A stretch of 64,000 nt of DNA from Stomorhina lunata (GCA_933228675.1 OW121740.1:125811630-125875629), one strand, 5' to 3'; counted from the first letter of the stretch, positions 46,097 to 58,798 are shown. Notes: generated by a model not told the origin, from the letters alone. A program made the numbers and translations.

Positions 46097-46912
46097 CAAG
46101 TAAGAAAGCGCTATAGTCGGTCAAGCCGACCATACGATACCCTTCACCACTAAGGTCAAAGGTGTTATTTTTCCTGTGTAAAGACAAATATTTGCTAAAT
46201 TTTGCCATCATACAAACATTTTCTCAAAACGTATATATTCAACCTGTTTCCGTCATTTGGACTTATATGAGAGCTAGGGTCAAATGTGGACCGATTATCT
46301 CGAAATTTGGCAGATTGATTACAGTTGTTACAAAAATTATGTATGCAAAAAATAGACTCAAAATTTCCATTATCTTTACATTTACGAGCGTTTTAGTGAT
46401 TTTTTGTCTCATTTAGTGCGTTTTTAAAGAAGAATTTGTATGGGAGCTATGGTCAAATGTGGACCGATTTCAACGAAATTTGGTACAGTGATTTTAGTTG
46501 ACAGAAGCAGTATTTGTTTTAAATTTCATGAAAAAAATATTGATATTTGTGGCCAATATAGCAATTCCGGGAAGTGGGACCTATAGGAGGTACCATAAAT
46601 AATGGACCGATTTTGACCAATTTCAATAGCCATGGTCCCATTATCAAATGATCTGTGCCAAATTTCATCAAATTATCTTTAGAATTGCGACCTGTAGTTT
46701 GATTACAAGGTTTACATGGGGGTCCAGCCGTCCAGCCAGCCAGACGGACGGACGGACGGACGGACGGACGGACATCGCTAAATCGACTCAGAAAGTGATT
46801 CTAAGCCTATTGGTATGCTAAAAGGTGGGTCTAAGACAAATATTTCTATGCGTTACAAACATCAGCACAAACTTATAATACCCTTTCCACCTATGGTGGT
46901 GAAGGGTATAAT
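46097..46912 (+). mobile_element. Family A repeat, reference complete copy
   Basis: This is an 816-bp non-coding element. The left end is CAAGTAAGAAAGCGCTATAG, then the stem-loop GTCGG-tcaag-CCGAC and ATACGATACCCTTCACCAC. The right end is TATAATACCCTTTCCACC-TAT-GGTGGTGAAGGGTATAATA, a hairpin whose distal half is also the inverted partner of the left ACCCTTCACCAC. The interior has two 'TATGGGAGCTATGGTCAAATG'-like blocks and a GACG microsatellite of about eight units (46742-46772). No protein is encoded. Helentron-derived (HINE/DINE-1) is my inference from this architecture. Confidence 0.9.
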
Positions 46913-47861
46913 AACATACGCATGAATAATGTATTAAAATTCATTACCAATAAATTTAGTTTAATGAAGGGCTGATGATGCGACAATATAATATGCGTAT
47001 AAAGTATTTGAAAGCACAATTATGATACATAGAAAAGAAAAGATAGGTGGTTAATGGAGCAAATTAAATAATTAACCTAAAAATTAATTTATGAATGATG
47101 TATTTTTAATTGGAAATTAAATATTTTTTTTAATTATTTGAATAATACTCTACAAGTTGTAAATGTGATTATTCTTAGATGATTGAAAAATAAAAGTTCA
47201 TAAATGACAATTGCATAAGCAAATGAAATTATAACTTAAATTATGTATTAAATTGTAATGAATGGCGAATTTTTAAATTGTTTAAAAGAAATAATGAACT
47301 AATTATGAAAATGATGCTAGATGATTAAATGATGTAATGAAAATATGAATACGTGAAAGTGAATATATAATGAATGACAAATTGTGAATTAAAGAAAAGT
47401 TCATGATAGAAAGATGAACAACAAAAATGAATGGATGTAAAGAAACATGAATATGAAATGAATGAATTAATGATAAATTGTAATTTGATTAATTAATGAT
47501 GATTAGTATGATGAATATAATGAAAAAAAAAGAAAATTAAATAACAAAAAATAATTTTACGTATATGCTAATGTTTAAGTGAATATATCTTTAGTCTGAA
47601 AAATGGCTTTCCGAATTTTTCACTGAAAGTATTAACATAAATAATTTTTTAGACCATCATCAGCTATAAGTTGCAAAAAAGTAAAAGGATTTGAAAATGT
47701 TACCAATAAGGCATTTAAACGCGGTACCGGGAATTTTTCCAATTTACCAAAAAAATTACAATTCTACTATGATTTCCATTTATGGACCGAATCATAATAT
47801 AATCACATTTTACTAAAGTATATAAGTATGATTCTGACTTAATTTACATAAGTTCGACATA
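46913..47861. other. A/T-rich spacer with degenerate AATGA-type repetition
   Basis: Between about 46920 and 47530, GAATGA, AATGATG and AATTATG words recur irregularly, suggesting a decayed simple repeat. No gene was found. Confidence 0.5.
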
Positions 47862-49120
47862 AAGAGTGTTCTGAAAAAAATATGCATTTACTATTTTAGA
47901 CAAAATTTATCCATAGTTCAAGAAATAATTTATTTTTTGATCAAGTTAGTTTCTATAGATATGTCAGATACTATTATTTTAGAAATTATTAATTTTCAAT
48001 AGTTATTTCAATCAAAATGGACTGCGAAAATAAAAGTTCGTGAAAATATTATTAAAACTTTTCAAAAAAATCCGTCATGGACTTTTTAAAAAATAGCTAA
48101 AAATTTGAAAGTTGACCCTCGAACGGTTTCTTATGCCATCAGACGGTATAAGGAAAACCTGAGCATTGAAAGAAAATCTGGATCAGGGAGGAAAAAAGGT
48201 CCTACAGATATTGGTAAGGCAAAATAAATCGAGCGACTCTTTCGAAGAGCGCCTAACACTTCTTAAGAAAAGCAGCTCGTACGGTGAAATGTTCTACGAA
48301 TTTTGCACATAGAGTCAAAGCTTATGCTGGACTGAAGGCATACAAAGTCCAAAAGGTTCCAGATCGCAATGCTATAAAAAACTTAGAAGCAAAAAAACGA
48401 GCGAAAAAATTGAAGTCTGATTTTATAAAAAATACACCTGTTGTGTGATGGATGATGAAACATACGTACTGGCAGACTTTTCTCAACTTCCAGGTCAAGA
48501 TTTTTATGTTGCTGATAAACGGGGCAATGTTCGGCAAGAGTTTCGCACAAAAAAACAAACAAAAATCCCTAAGAAGTTTCTCGTGTGGCAAGCTATTTGC
48601 AGTTGTGGCAAAAGAAGTAAAGTATTTGTGGCATCTGGCACAATAAACACAGAAATTTATATAAAGGAGTGCCTACAAAAACGGTTGTTACCCTTTTTAA
48701 GAGAGCACAGAGTGACTACATTTTTTTTTGGCCCGATTTGGCATCATGCCATTATGGAAAAAAGGCACTTGAGTGGTACTCAAAGAATAATGTCATTTTT
48801 GTACCACGAGAGGCAAATCCACCTAACTGTCCAGAACTTCGGCCTGTGGAAAGGTATTGGGCTCTGGTAAAAAAGGAATTGAAGAACACAGGAAAGATTT
48901 CCAAGAACATGTCCGATTTTAAGCGCAGGTGGAACATATGCTCCAAAAAGGTATCAGAAGCAACTGTAAAATCTTTAATGGGAGGGTTTCCGAAAAAAGT
49001 CGATAATTTTGCAAAACCCGAGTACTAAGTAAACATTTTAATGCTAAATGATTTTGTATAATATGTCATTATATTTGCGTATTTTGTAGAGTTTTTATAT
49101 TAAAAGGTTTGCTTTTTATC
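47862..49120 (+). mobile_element. Tc1/mariner element, DD37E type, copy B (3' end lost)
   Basis: The left end AAGAGTGTTCT at 47862 is preceded by TA (47860-47861). The sequence follows copy A (reverse-complemented) closely until GGTTTGCTTTTTAT at about 49120. There it departs, so the right inverted repeat is missing. Confidence 0.9.
48017..49028 (+). pseudogene. DD37E transposase, frameshifted (copy B)
   Basis: It starts at ATG 48017 (MDCENKS...) with early frameshifts and a TAA after GPTDIGKAK, where copy A reads on. One long frame (48445-48870) has MMDDETYVLADFSQLPGQD (first Asp), the strand-turn region and VASGTINTEIYIKECL, then runs out of frame in a T-run near 48725. A second frame (to 49028) supplies FFWPDLASCHYGKKALEWYS (second Asp), NPPNCPELRPVERYWALVKK (Glu after 37 intervening residues) and a complete C-terminus ending KPEY. 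Its breaks are partly different from those of copy A, so each copy is dead in its own way. Confidence 0.9.
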
Positions 49121-49475
49121 TCATAAACCACAATCGTAAGGATTTCGATAAAAACCCAAAGTTATAAAAAACTACGTGAGTTGTTTTATATTAGCAGTTT
49201 TTATAAGCAAAACAGAAATTATTATTGCTTCAATTATTAGATATTTGACTGAAATCGGATGTCATTGACCATTTTTTAATTGATATATTTGAATATAAAT
49301 TCGAAAAATTGTTCAAAGGAGCTAATATTAACTAAAAGCGATACGGCTGAAAAAGCAGATTAAATTATCAAAGAATTTAATGGCTTAATTACTGTCTGGA
49401 ACTTTCTTTACTTTTTTCAAATTCTTTAAACAAACTAAGTATTGAAAAAATCAAAAAAGGAGTATTTATTTGAAA
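49121..49475. other. A/T-rich spacer
   Basis: No gene or repeat was recognised between the truncated DD37E copy and the mariner relic. Confidence 0.45.
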
Positions 49476-49826
49476 ATGTTGATTACGGTCAATGGAGACT
49501 TTTTTGGATCTGCTATTCATGGTATTGGTGTGAACGATAACTGGTTTCAAAAGGATGATCAACGATCAATTTATGGCATTAAGCGATTGATGGCCGTTTA
49601 ATTAAACTAAATAGTGATAGCAATTCATCTCCAAGAAGCTGCGAATTTACACCGTTAGAATATTTTTTGTATGGCGCTGTTAAAGGCAATTGTTATACCA
49701 ACTAACCAGAGACAATTAAGCATTTAAAGGCCAACACTCGTAATGTCATTACCAACATACGACCCCATACATTCGAAAAAGTGGTCTTAAAATGGGAGGT
49801 TAGCCGTGGCAGATATATAAATAAAT
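49476..49826 (+). pseudogene. Relic of a DD41D-like mariner transposase (C-terminal third)
   Basis: Translation with frame changes gives ITVNGD, DNWFQKDD (second catalytic region), then SRSCEFTPLEYFLYGAVKGN with Glu where the other copies have the third Asp. The frame continues with a stop, PETIKHLKANTRNVITNIRP and TFEKVVLKWEVSRGRY. These align with VTINGD, LWFQQDGG, PRSCDL, GYVKS and PETLGDLEANIRGIIANIRP of the copy at 25633. The N-terminal two thirds and the inverted repeats are not recognisable. Confidence 0.8.
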
Positions 49827-50042
49827 AATTGCAGACTTTCCACCAAAACGTGAGAATTCCATTTTTTAAAACAAAAATAAACTTACATTTAATGAAATTG
49901 CAAAAAAATGTCAATCAATTGCTTACAAAAAGATTTAAAAACCGATCGATCGCACCAAAACATAACAATTTTTATAAAAGCTGAATTTTTACCAAAAATG
50001 TTCACTTAAAAGTAAATTTGTGTAGGTGGCGATATATTTTTG
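49827..50042. other. Short A/T-rich spacer
   Basis: No feature was recognised. Confidence 0.4.
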
Positions 50043-51044
50043 TATAGCCTTCACCACCATAGGTGGAAAGGGTATTATAAGTTTGTGCTGATGTATGTAA
50101 CGCATTGAAATATTTGTTTTAGACCAACCTTTTAGCGTACCAATAGACTTAGAATCATTTTCTGAGTCGATTTAGCGATGTCAGTCAATCCGTCAGTCTG
50201 GCTGGACCCCCTATGTAAACCATGTAATAAAAATACAGGCCGCAATTCTAAAGGAAATTTAATGAAATTTGTCACAGATGATTTTTTTGAGAGGGCGACC
50301 ATGGCTATTTAAGTCGGTCCATTATTTATGGTACCTCCCATACGCCCTAATTCCCGGAATTGATATTTTGGCCACAAATATCAATATTTTTTGATGAAAT
50401 TTAAAACAGGTAAGCAGTTATTCAAAACTACACCAAATTTTGTTGAAATAGGTCCTAATTTGACCATAGCTTCCATACAAACTCTGCTATTTAACCCCTT
50501 GACGTATCAATCTGCGCAACGAAGTTCGCTTCCAACTGTTCGCACACAAGTTGCACTAAACAAACCGGTTTTGATGCTTAAGAACAGTCGCACAACGAGT
50601 CAGACTCGTGATAATCTTGTTAGGCACATAAATAGTACCACGAGTCGGACTCGTGATAATCATGTTAGGCACAGAAATTGTACCACGAGTCAGACTCGTG
50701 GAAATACGTCAAGGGGTTAAACGCACTAAATAAAACAAAAATCACTAAAACGCTCGTAAATCTGAAGATAATGACAATTTTAAGTTTATGTTTTACATAC
50801 ATAATTTTTGTAAAAACTGTAATCCATCTGTTAATTTCAAGATAATCGGTCCACATTTGACCCTAGCTCTCACATAAGTGGCAGTGACGAAAAAAGCTTT
50901 AATATATAAGTCTTAAGAAAATGTTTGTGTGATGACAAAATTTAGCGAATATTTGTCTTTTTATAAACAAAAACTGATATGTGACCTCAATGGTGAAGGG
51001 TATCATATGGTCGGGCTTGACCGACTATAGCACTTTCTTACTTG
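50043..51044 (-). mobile_element. Family A repeat, complete copy carrying a nested MITE
   Basis: In window orientation it opens with the hairpin end (TATAGCCTTCACCACCATAGG, then TGGAAAGGGTATTATAAG). It closes with ATCATATGGTCGGGCTTGACC, GACTATAGCACTTTCTTACTTG. The interval 50491-50720 is foreign: without it, ACTCTGCTATTTAA and ACGCACTAAAT join as in the other copies. Confidence 0.9.
50495..50716. mobile_element. TTAA-flanked piggyBac-type MITE with three palindromes
   Basis: The 222-bp element is flanked by TTAA at 50491-50494 and 50717-50720, and has inverted ends CCCCTTGACGTAT and ATACGTCAAGGGG. TTAA duplication plus a C-run start is characteristic of piggyBac-superfamily insertions. The right half holds three palindromes of the form CGAGTC(A/G)GACTCG, starting at 50596, 50641 and 50686. 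They are exactly 45 bp apart and separated by near-identical TGATAATC-T/A-TGTTAGGCACA spacers. There is no coding capacity. The open frame at 50391-50720 crosses the boundary and is spurious. Confidence 0.9.
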
Positions 51045-54000
51045 TTTCAATTAGTATTGATTTTGGTTTAATTTTTCGTAAATTTTTTTGGTTAATTTTT
51101 TTTTTCATATACCAAAAAACTTTTTTCTTATAAGGTTTTTGTACAAAAAAAAAATAATACATTTTTATTTCGATTGTTTCAAAATCTAACTTTTCAGATC
51201 GATCGCACCGTAATGTAATTTTTACTTTTTAGGAACGCGAATTAATTAAACAGATAACTCAGGCTCTTATGACTTAAAGCACTTATTATTCCCAAAAATA
51301 GAATATGACATTTTTTTAAAAATTTATATTAAAAAAATGTTTTCTTAATTTACTCAAAATGATTTATGATCGAATTATTACGTTTCAGTGCGAACGTCTA
51401 CTATTGCACTTTGCAACAACAAAAAAAAAACAATTTTTAAAAATTTTGAACCATTTAAACTTTTAAATGACTCGATAGAAACATTATAAAAAATGACCCG
51501 ATAGAAACATTATATAAATTATACGAATTTTGACTAAAATTATTAGTTTTAAACTTAAGCAATTAGTTATACCGACAAATCAAAAAAGCTCTGAAAAAGC
51601 ACTAAGCTCTTACTGAATATCTTTTTTTTTTAGCAAAAGTACTGAGTTATCAACTCTAATCTGTAGAATCAATTAATTAAGTTCCGATATGGTTTTCTAA
51701 TTTTTCAGTTTTAAAAATTTCGACAAAATAAAAAAACAATTTTTAAAACTGTTTAAATTTTGCAATTTTACGCAAAATAGGTTTCAAATTTTAATATAAG
51801 CTGAAATTTTATCCCTTTAACTCGAATACTAAACCATAAATGATTACCTAAACAATTTTGAAAAATTCATTTAAATTCAAATTTTTAATGAATTTTTAAA
51901 TAAATACAAAAACAATTTGTTTATTTAAATTTATAAATATTATGAAAGCAAATTTATTTTTATTAGTTTTTTAGGTTATTTTTATAATTTTGGTTTTTTT
52001 AATGAGTAAAATGTATGAAATTTATATTCATTTTAATAATTCTATTTTTTAATAAAACGTACATGCAAATATAATAGGAGTAAATATAATTATTATTATT
52101 TTTTGGGGATAAATGTATTAATAAACTAAGACTAGAATTTGTTTAATTAACAATTTTTTTCATATTTTTTCTTCATTTTTATTTAATTATTTGTTATAAT
52201 CTCTGAGTTTTTTTGTTTTGTTTGTGTGTGAGTTTTTTGGGGGAAATTTTACTATTAAATTTTTTGTTTAATTAAATTTAATCAAAAAAATGGGAAGTAA
52301 AGTGATAATTTAGGTTAGGATTTTTTTATAAGCATTTTTATATTTATATATTAAATGTTTTGAGGTATTTAGATAAATTGTTTTTTATTTATATTTATTT
52401 ATTTGTGTTTTTGTAAGAAATAAACTAATACTTGGCAAGTTTAAGTTTTATTTTTGAAATACTTATTTGTAATTTTATATATATTTTTTAGTTTTTTTTT
52501 TTATTTTTTTTTTATAAATTTATGTTTTCTTTTTGTTTAAGTTAAAACATCAAAAGCGTTTTAAAATATTACAGCTGATTTTAGTTAAAATGTTTTAAAC
52601 AATAATAATTTTATGATGAAGTTTTAATGCAATGAATGATCAAAAGGATGAAGTAAGGGCTGAAGTAATGAATGAAGTAATGGTTAATGCAATGAGTGAA
52701 GTGATGTATGAAATAATGCATGAGTTTTGTTTGAAGTAATGTGTATATGAGTAAGTCATTAATGAGTTTTTTTTTTTAATTTTTTAAATATTTATTCTTA
52801 AAATTTAGCCACAAAAATTTTAGTATAATTTTTTTTAATTTTTGAATTATATATTTTTTTGTAATAATAAATTTATAAACACCAACTTAATTTCTATAGA
52901 TCTTTTATATTTTCAATGTGATTTTTTTTTTTTTTTTTGTTAATTTTTATAATTTTAAAAATTTTAATTATAATTTATAATTATTTCACAGTTTCTTAAT
53001 GTTCTTTTGTTAATTGTTTAAATAAATCTTGAAATCGTATAAAACTCGCAGACTTAAAATTTGGAAAATTATGATTTTAAGAAATTCTTAATACTTTTTT
53101 TTTTATAAAAATAGCTTCTATTTTAAATTTAGACAAAAATATACCTTAGCCAATTATTTGTAAATAAGATATTATAAAAATATTTTTTTTTTTTTATGAA
53201 TGATTTGTGAAAAAAATTTTACTTTTTTCGAAAAAAATACCACATTTCAATTTTTGCTCACAGTTTATTTTCCTTTACGTTATAGAATTTTGTATAAAAA
53301 AAAACACAGTTAATGCCAATTTTTTATTTATTAATACTTTTTTCTTAAAATCTACTTTTTAATCAATTTTTAATTTAAAATTTCAAAGTTTTTGTTTCAT
53401 TTTTTTAAAATTTCTTTTGAAAGCACAAATTTTTGAATTTTAATTTGAAATTTTGAAAAATTTTCTTTTCCTTCTTTCAAAATAAAATTTTTAAAACACA
53501 GATTGACTGCTACTTTTTCTTTAAATTATTATTTTTTTCTTATTAGTATCACATTTTAGGAGCTTGTTTAAATTTTTTAAATAATTTTTATTAAATCTTT
53601 TTTTTTATGTTTATAAAAATAAAAATTTTATTTGTTCAAAACAAATTTAATTAAGCCAATTATTAGGTTATAGAGAAATTTTGACGTTACGCAACTTCAT
53701 TACAACAACACAAGTAGTTATTATCGTTTCAATGTGCTCAATTTGATTAAATCGTGATCAAATCGACAACAATGACACTATAGGTAAAATGTAACACTGC
53801 TGTTCATCTGCATAAGACACCTAAATAAAACTTTGGACATCAAAATCTCTCATATTAAATAATAGTTTATTTCATAACGAATAATTTAAAAGCGTGGTAT
53901 TCCCAAAGAGAACATAGGAAATATTAATGTGTATTGGTGGTTTTACAAATAAAGAGACTAAGAAAAAATAAATATTTTCTTGTCCTCTCTTGCATATTCT

Positions 54001-54814
54001 AAAATAAACCCTGCAAGCAAATCGGTAGTCGACTACGAAAATAATCCATTTATAGACAACTTTTAGTAACTGACTACAAGCTAACCATTTTGAGCACTCA
54101 TTGCTCGACTTCAGTTTTTTAATAACTGATAATATGGTATTTTCTGTTTCATTTATATAGATAATGTGGCTTTGTTTGTTAGCAAGTCGACTACTAAGCA
54201 TAATAGTCATATTTATCCTCGGTTCGATCACCGGCAACATCAGTTTCAGTTGTTCTATGATGAATAATATAAATTTTTATCTGTTTTTTTTCACCAGATT
54301 ACTACAATCTTTGACTTCTCTATTATCGCCTTTTCAAAGAAGGTAACCCAATTCGTATATGATCTTTATACAATTGTATAGGCAAGTATTAGCCTGAGTG
54401 TTACTTTTCTCTTGTTTTTTAAATACTCTTAATACTCTGTAAACTAACTAAAAAAAACTAATTTTAAGTTACTTGAAAAGTCATGCAAGGTCGGACAGCT
54501 AACTACCTACAACGACATCGTCATATTAAAATAGTCAGTTTTCTTCGGTAAAAGTAATCCAAGCATCAACCACACCTAGTTGATGAAAAATACACTTTAG
54601 GTTTGCTTAAAGTTAACTGAGTTGCCTGCAGGGAAGAGACAAAGAACCTTATTCATTAACTGCTCAAATGAGTATTTTTCGTATTTCAGTTTGTTTTTTC
54701 TTTTTGTTCGTGCTGTGTATGTGAAAATGACGATTGGTGCTCGGCCACTAGGGGCTAACTTGCCGATCATTGACTTAGAATATCCATATAAGTAAAAAAA
54801 CTCATAAGGGCAAA
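51045..54814. other. Long A/T-rich stretch without supported genes
   Basis: 51050-53650 is dominated by A and T runs, including an almost pure T run at about 52922-52939. GAAGTAATG words recur at about 52630-52760. 53650-54810 is somewhat less A/T-rich. Open frames of 60-122 codons there have no recognisable motif, and I do not call them genes. Confidence 0.5.
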
Positions 54815-55130
54815 ATTGCAGCAACAATGAATATCAACATCGACTGAGACTTGAGCTGTATGAGCTGACATCGACATAGTTAAACGCATTAAACAGCAGC
54901 TGCTGCGTTGGTTAGGACATGTCGTGCGTATAGATGAAAATACTTCGGCAAGAAAAGCGTTCGAAAATAATCCCGAGGGAATTTGTAGAAGAGAACGTCT
55001 GAAAATTCGATGGACTACGAAATTTGAGAATATGTGAACAAGTTCGAAGTGCATGAAATTCTAAAATACGCTCGGCCTTTGACCTTAAGCGGTTGTAAAT
55101 ATAGGCTATTTAAGTATGTAAGTAAGTAAG
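54815..55130 (+). mobile_element. 5'-truncated copy of the LINE tail
   Basis: It matches the last about 340 bp of the LINE at 28187-31224. Shared blocks include AACAATGA-TATC, GAGCTGTATGAGCTGA-like, TTAGGACATGTCGTGCG, GAGGGAA, GCTCGGCCTTTGACC and the tail CTATTTAAG-TATG-TAAGTAAGTAAG. 5' truncation is the usual outcome of LINE insertion. The frame is broken. Confidence 0.85.
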
Positions 55131-55810
55131 CATTTTGCTACCTAGAATCAGTTAAACACTTGCTAGAGCAATTCCATCGAACTAAGTTTTATACTATTCC
55201 GAATTTTTGCAATTGATCAATCATTTCTCGATACCAATTCACAATCATTTAGGGCGATTCCAATTCATCACAATATAATAATCTTTTTGTGGATTTTGAG
55301 CTGACGTCATTATCGGTTCATATTGCTTTAAAAAAGGTGTTGGACAAGTCATCACTGACAACTATGAACGCGATAGGCGATGATTACCAACTTTTTTTGA
55401 CTTGGATTAGATAATCTTGACACCAACTACATGAAGTCGCTACGTACCACAAAGATTTAACCTAAATGGACTAATTCTTGTTGGTTTTCTTAAGTTGCAG
55501 ACGTATGCAAAAAATCTGTAAACTACAGCAAAGCCAAGATAATCTACGTTATTAATCAAATGAAGACTGGCCCATAAATCGCGCCAAAGCTAGAAAAATT
55601 CCCCTGAATGCACTTCACCCAGAGAAGCTGTGATGACTTAAATATAAGCGACATCTAAATTAGTTTAAAAGAAAATGCTTGTGGCCATTATAAAGTGTTA
55701 AGTAAAATTATTTCAAGAGCCATGAAAAGCTCAATACTCGCGATTATATCGGACAAAAGGGAAGAGCTCACATTAGATATCAAATGAAGAAGAACATATT
55801 TTTTAAATCA
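55131..55810. other. Spacer without supported genes
   Basis: It is less A/T-rich than the surroundings. I found no readable protein. Confidence 0.4.
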
Positions 55811-56096
55811 CGGGCCAAATGGCAAATATTGTGTAACATACCTTAGGAATTTTCAAAATAATTGGTTTTGCAAGAAGTTTAATAAAATTTGATATCTAAA
55901 CATATCCGTTGGTTTGTCAAAACATTTAGTTTAAATTAAATTCGTTACTATCTTAACTATTGTAACTTTTGACAAATAAGTTACAATGTAGTAAACCTTA
56001 CATGTTATATATTATTTAGATTATCCTTAAAGTATGCTACACAAATGTTTCCGAAATATCTTACATTTCGATCAATATCGAATGAGGCGATTTTAA
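55811..56096 (-). mobile_element. Diverged GGGGCCAAATTAC-family MITE
   Basis: It is bounded by GGGCCAAAT (55812) and TCGATCAATATCGAATGAGGC (ending about 56090). Read on the minus strand, the blocks TAGCATACTTTAAGGATAAT and TATCAAATTT follow the order seen at 22700-23791. Closest to the copy at 58799, with which it shares GATATCTAAACATATCCGTT. Confidence 0.7.
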
Positions 56097-58798
56097 ACAA
56101 TTTTGAGTTTTTTTATAAACCATTAAATGTATTCTAACCATGTAAAATAATAGACCAAATAAGCTATGAAAAAAGAACTATGAATAAGAACTGAAATAAG
56201 TTATAAGCGAAATATAAGTGTATAAAGATTTCCTTTCGAATATGTCGTAAACAGATGACCGACAGTGTTTGAACTGGTTTAAGTTAATATGATCAAGTTA
56301 TGAGCACATAATGTGTTAAAATTGATTTGCATTTGTTCAAATCAACGACTAGAAACTAACCATTGTGTCAATCTTATACCAAGTTTAAAACCTAATGTTT
56401 TTGAATCATTCCAGTTAGGTTTCAATTTGAGCACAACAGTTGTTGATTTAGCCATAACGTTATTTCTCTGTGTAAAGATACAGTGACAAATAAAAGTATA
56501 ATTTTTTTTCATTGTTTTTCTTTATATTTGTTGAAATTTTTTTCATTATTTCCTTTTTATTTAAATAAATTGGTATTTTTCTTACTATTTTATTATTATT
56601 ATTTTTTTCTTTTTTTGTTAAGCCAATTAGTTTTTGTTAATTTTATTAAAACTTTTGTGGCCATTTTTTAGTTTTTGTTTTTCAATTTTTTTTTTTGCTT
56701 TCTTTTGTTTAATAATTTTTTAATGCCAATTAAATGTTATTTTAAATATTTTTCAAAAAAACATATACACACTTAGGATAACTATTAAAACTACGACACA
56801 CAACATAAATTTACTACGGGAATATTATTTGTTTAATAAAAATTTAAATATTGTTTAAATAAATCTAGGAAACAACACTCATAAATAAAATAATACAAAA
56901 GATAATAAATTTAAATATTTTAATCTTAATATCTAATTTATTTTATAAGAAAATATGTAGGCAATTCATAAAATGTTGTATGAGTTGTATAAAGGAAATG
57001 CAATCAATTTAACTCTTAGAAGGAAAACTTGTTCCAAATCAGAAACTTTATTATAGATGTTCCCAAAATAACCAATATCAGTTTACAATGTGTAATAAAA
57101 TCTTACAATATAGCCTCGATTGACCCACTGTCGTATAAGTTGTAAGCCGGAAAATATGGTCAATTGCTTGTGCATTTATTGAATTTTGTTCCAACTTTGA
57201 AACTTTATCGCAATTGATCCTTAAAATGATAAATATTAATTAAAGTTATATAGACATAAAACAGGTTTTAAATTCCCATGCATCTTGTAATTTCTTGTAA
57301 ATTCTCATACAATATTTTGTGAATTGAACACTGGTATTCAGTTTTTTTTTTATTTTAAGAAGTAAAACACATGAATTTAAGTATGAAATAAACCTTTTGC
57401 ATACGTAACTGCTCATTTAAATGATTTTTTTCAGAAATTAATTCAAACAATTAAATTTGTGTTCAAAATTAACAAACAAATATTAAATTAAATAATCAAT
57501 CAAAAAACAACTTTTATTTGTAGATAAAAAAATTGAACACAAAAATATTGATAACTTTAAAACTATGACAGTAAAGCAGAAAGAATCATTTATTTTCCAA
57601 TTAAGTTTTTCAATTAATCAATTAACATGTTTTAATTAAACATTTAATTAAATCAATCAATTTTATTACTTGGCTTTTTGCTCATATTCTATTATAATCT
57701 TTAAATACTTATTCTTAAAACTACTAATAAAGACAAACAAATAAAAAACACTTAACATTGAATTTATTACTCTCTTCATTGGTTTGATAAAAAGTTTAAT
57801 TGATTTTAAACTTAAAGACTTAACAAATTTAATCTATTCTTCTAAATGAAACATTAACTCTAAGACATTTATACATAATATAATATATAGTTATATTTGT
57901 TTAAAAAGTTAAAACTACAACCTATTAAATAAAAGACAAATAAATACTTTCTTCAATTATTTTCTTTAATCAAAATGATGTAGAATTTAATCAAATTGAT
58001 GTAGAATTTAATCAAATTGATGTAAAATTTTATCAGCTTAATGTAAAATTTAATCAGAATTTCAAAAAGTATTTACTTTTAAACTCTAATTATTTAAGTT
58101 ATATTTAATTAATACATATGATTTATTTGGTGTTGTTTTCTTACAATGCCTAAGAGAAAAGGGTAAGAGGATGATTGTTAAATTATTTTTTTTATATGAT
58201 TAGGAAAAATATACGCTTAACTTAAAATATTTGGATAGGATACTTAATATTAACCATTTTTTTTAAATAGCTTTAATAAAAGTTGTGCTGGATTGAATGA
58301 GACAAATAAAAAATAATGAATGACTGGCGATGAATGTAACAATGTTAAGAGATTTGCTGCTGATCATGATATTGATGAAAGTGATCATGATAGTGATATG
58401 AAAGTGACAAGTGATTTTTGATGATAATGCTATCAGTGTTTTAGAGAAGAGAAAAAAATTCACTTAAGTTATTAATACGATTCCATATGAACATAATACT
58501 GCTCTAATTATAGTTTTAGTTGCCATAAACGAACAGTTTGATTGTATCAAGTAAATTTTTAGTTAGAAGATCAAAATTTTAGTTATGAGAATAATATTTT
58601 ATGTAGCTCTAATTTTGTTTGCGAAGTGTTTCGGTTATACTATTCCTAAAAAATTACATGATTTAAATTTTGAATTAGAATTACATAATTTTATAATATT
58701 TTTTACCAAAAAATTTCCAAATCGATTTGTGAGCCATTTAAATGTTTGCTCCAATCGATAATTCTATCAATATATTTTTTTTTCGTTTTTTTTTTTTT
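56097..58798. other. A/T-rich stretch with a small tandem repeat
   Basis: At about 57966-58062 a unit of about 21 bp, AATTTAATCAAATTGATGTAG, is repeated four times with decay. Elsewhere there are A/T runs and no supported genes. Confidence 0.55.

Noticed and set aside
46097..46912. Standard cut-and-paste MITE with TIRs at the extreme ends
   Set aside because: The inverted repeats are subterminal and followed by a hairpin and tail, and I could not find consistent target duplications among copies.
50391..50720. Open frame of 109 codons with SQTRDN repeats
   Set aside because: It runs from family A sequence into the nested MITE, and the repeated peptide is the translation of the palindrome array.
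53872..54240. Minus-strand open frame of 122 codons
   Set aside because: No recognisable domain and no supporting context. In a 64-kb A/T-rich window an open frame of this length can occur by chance.
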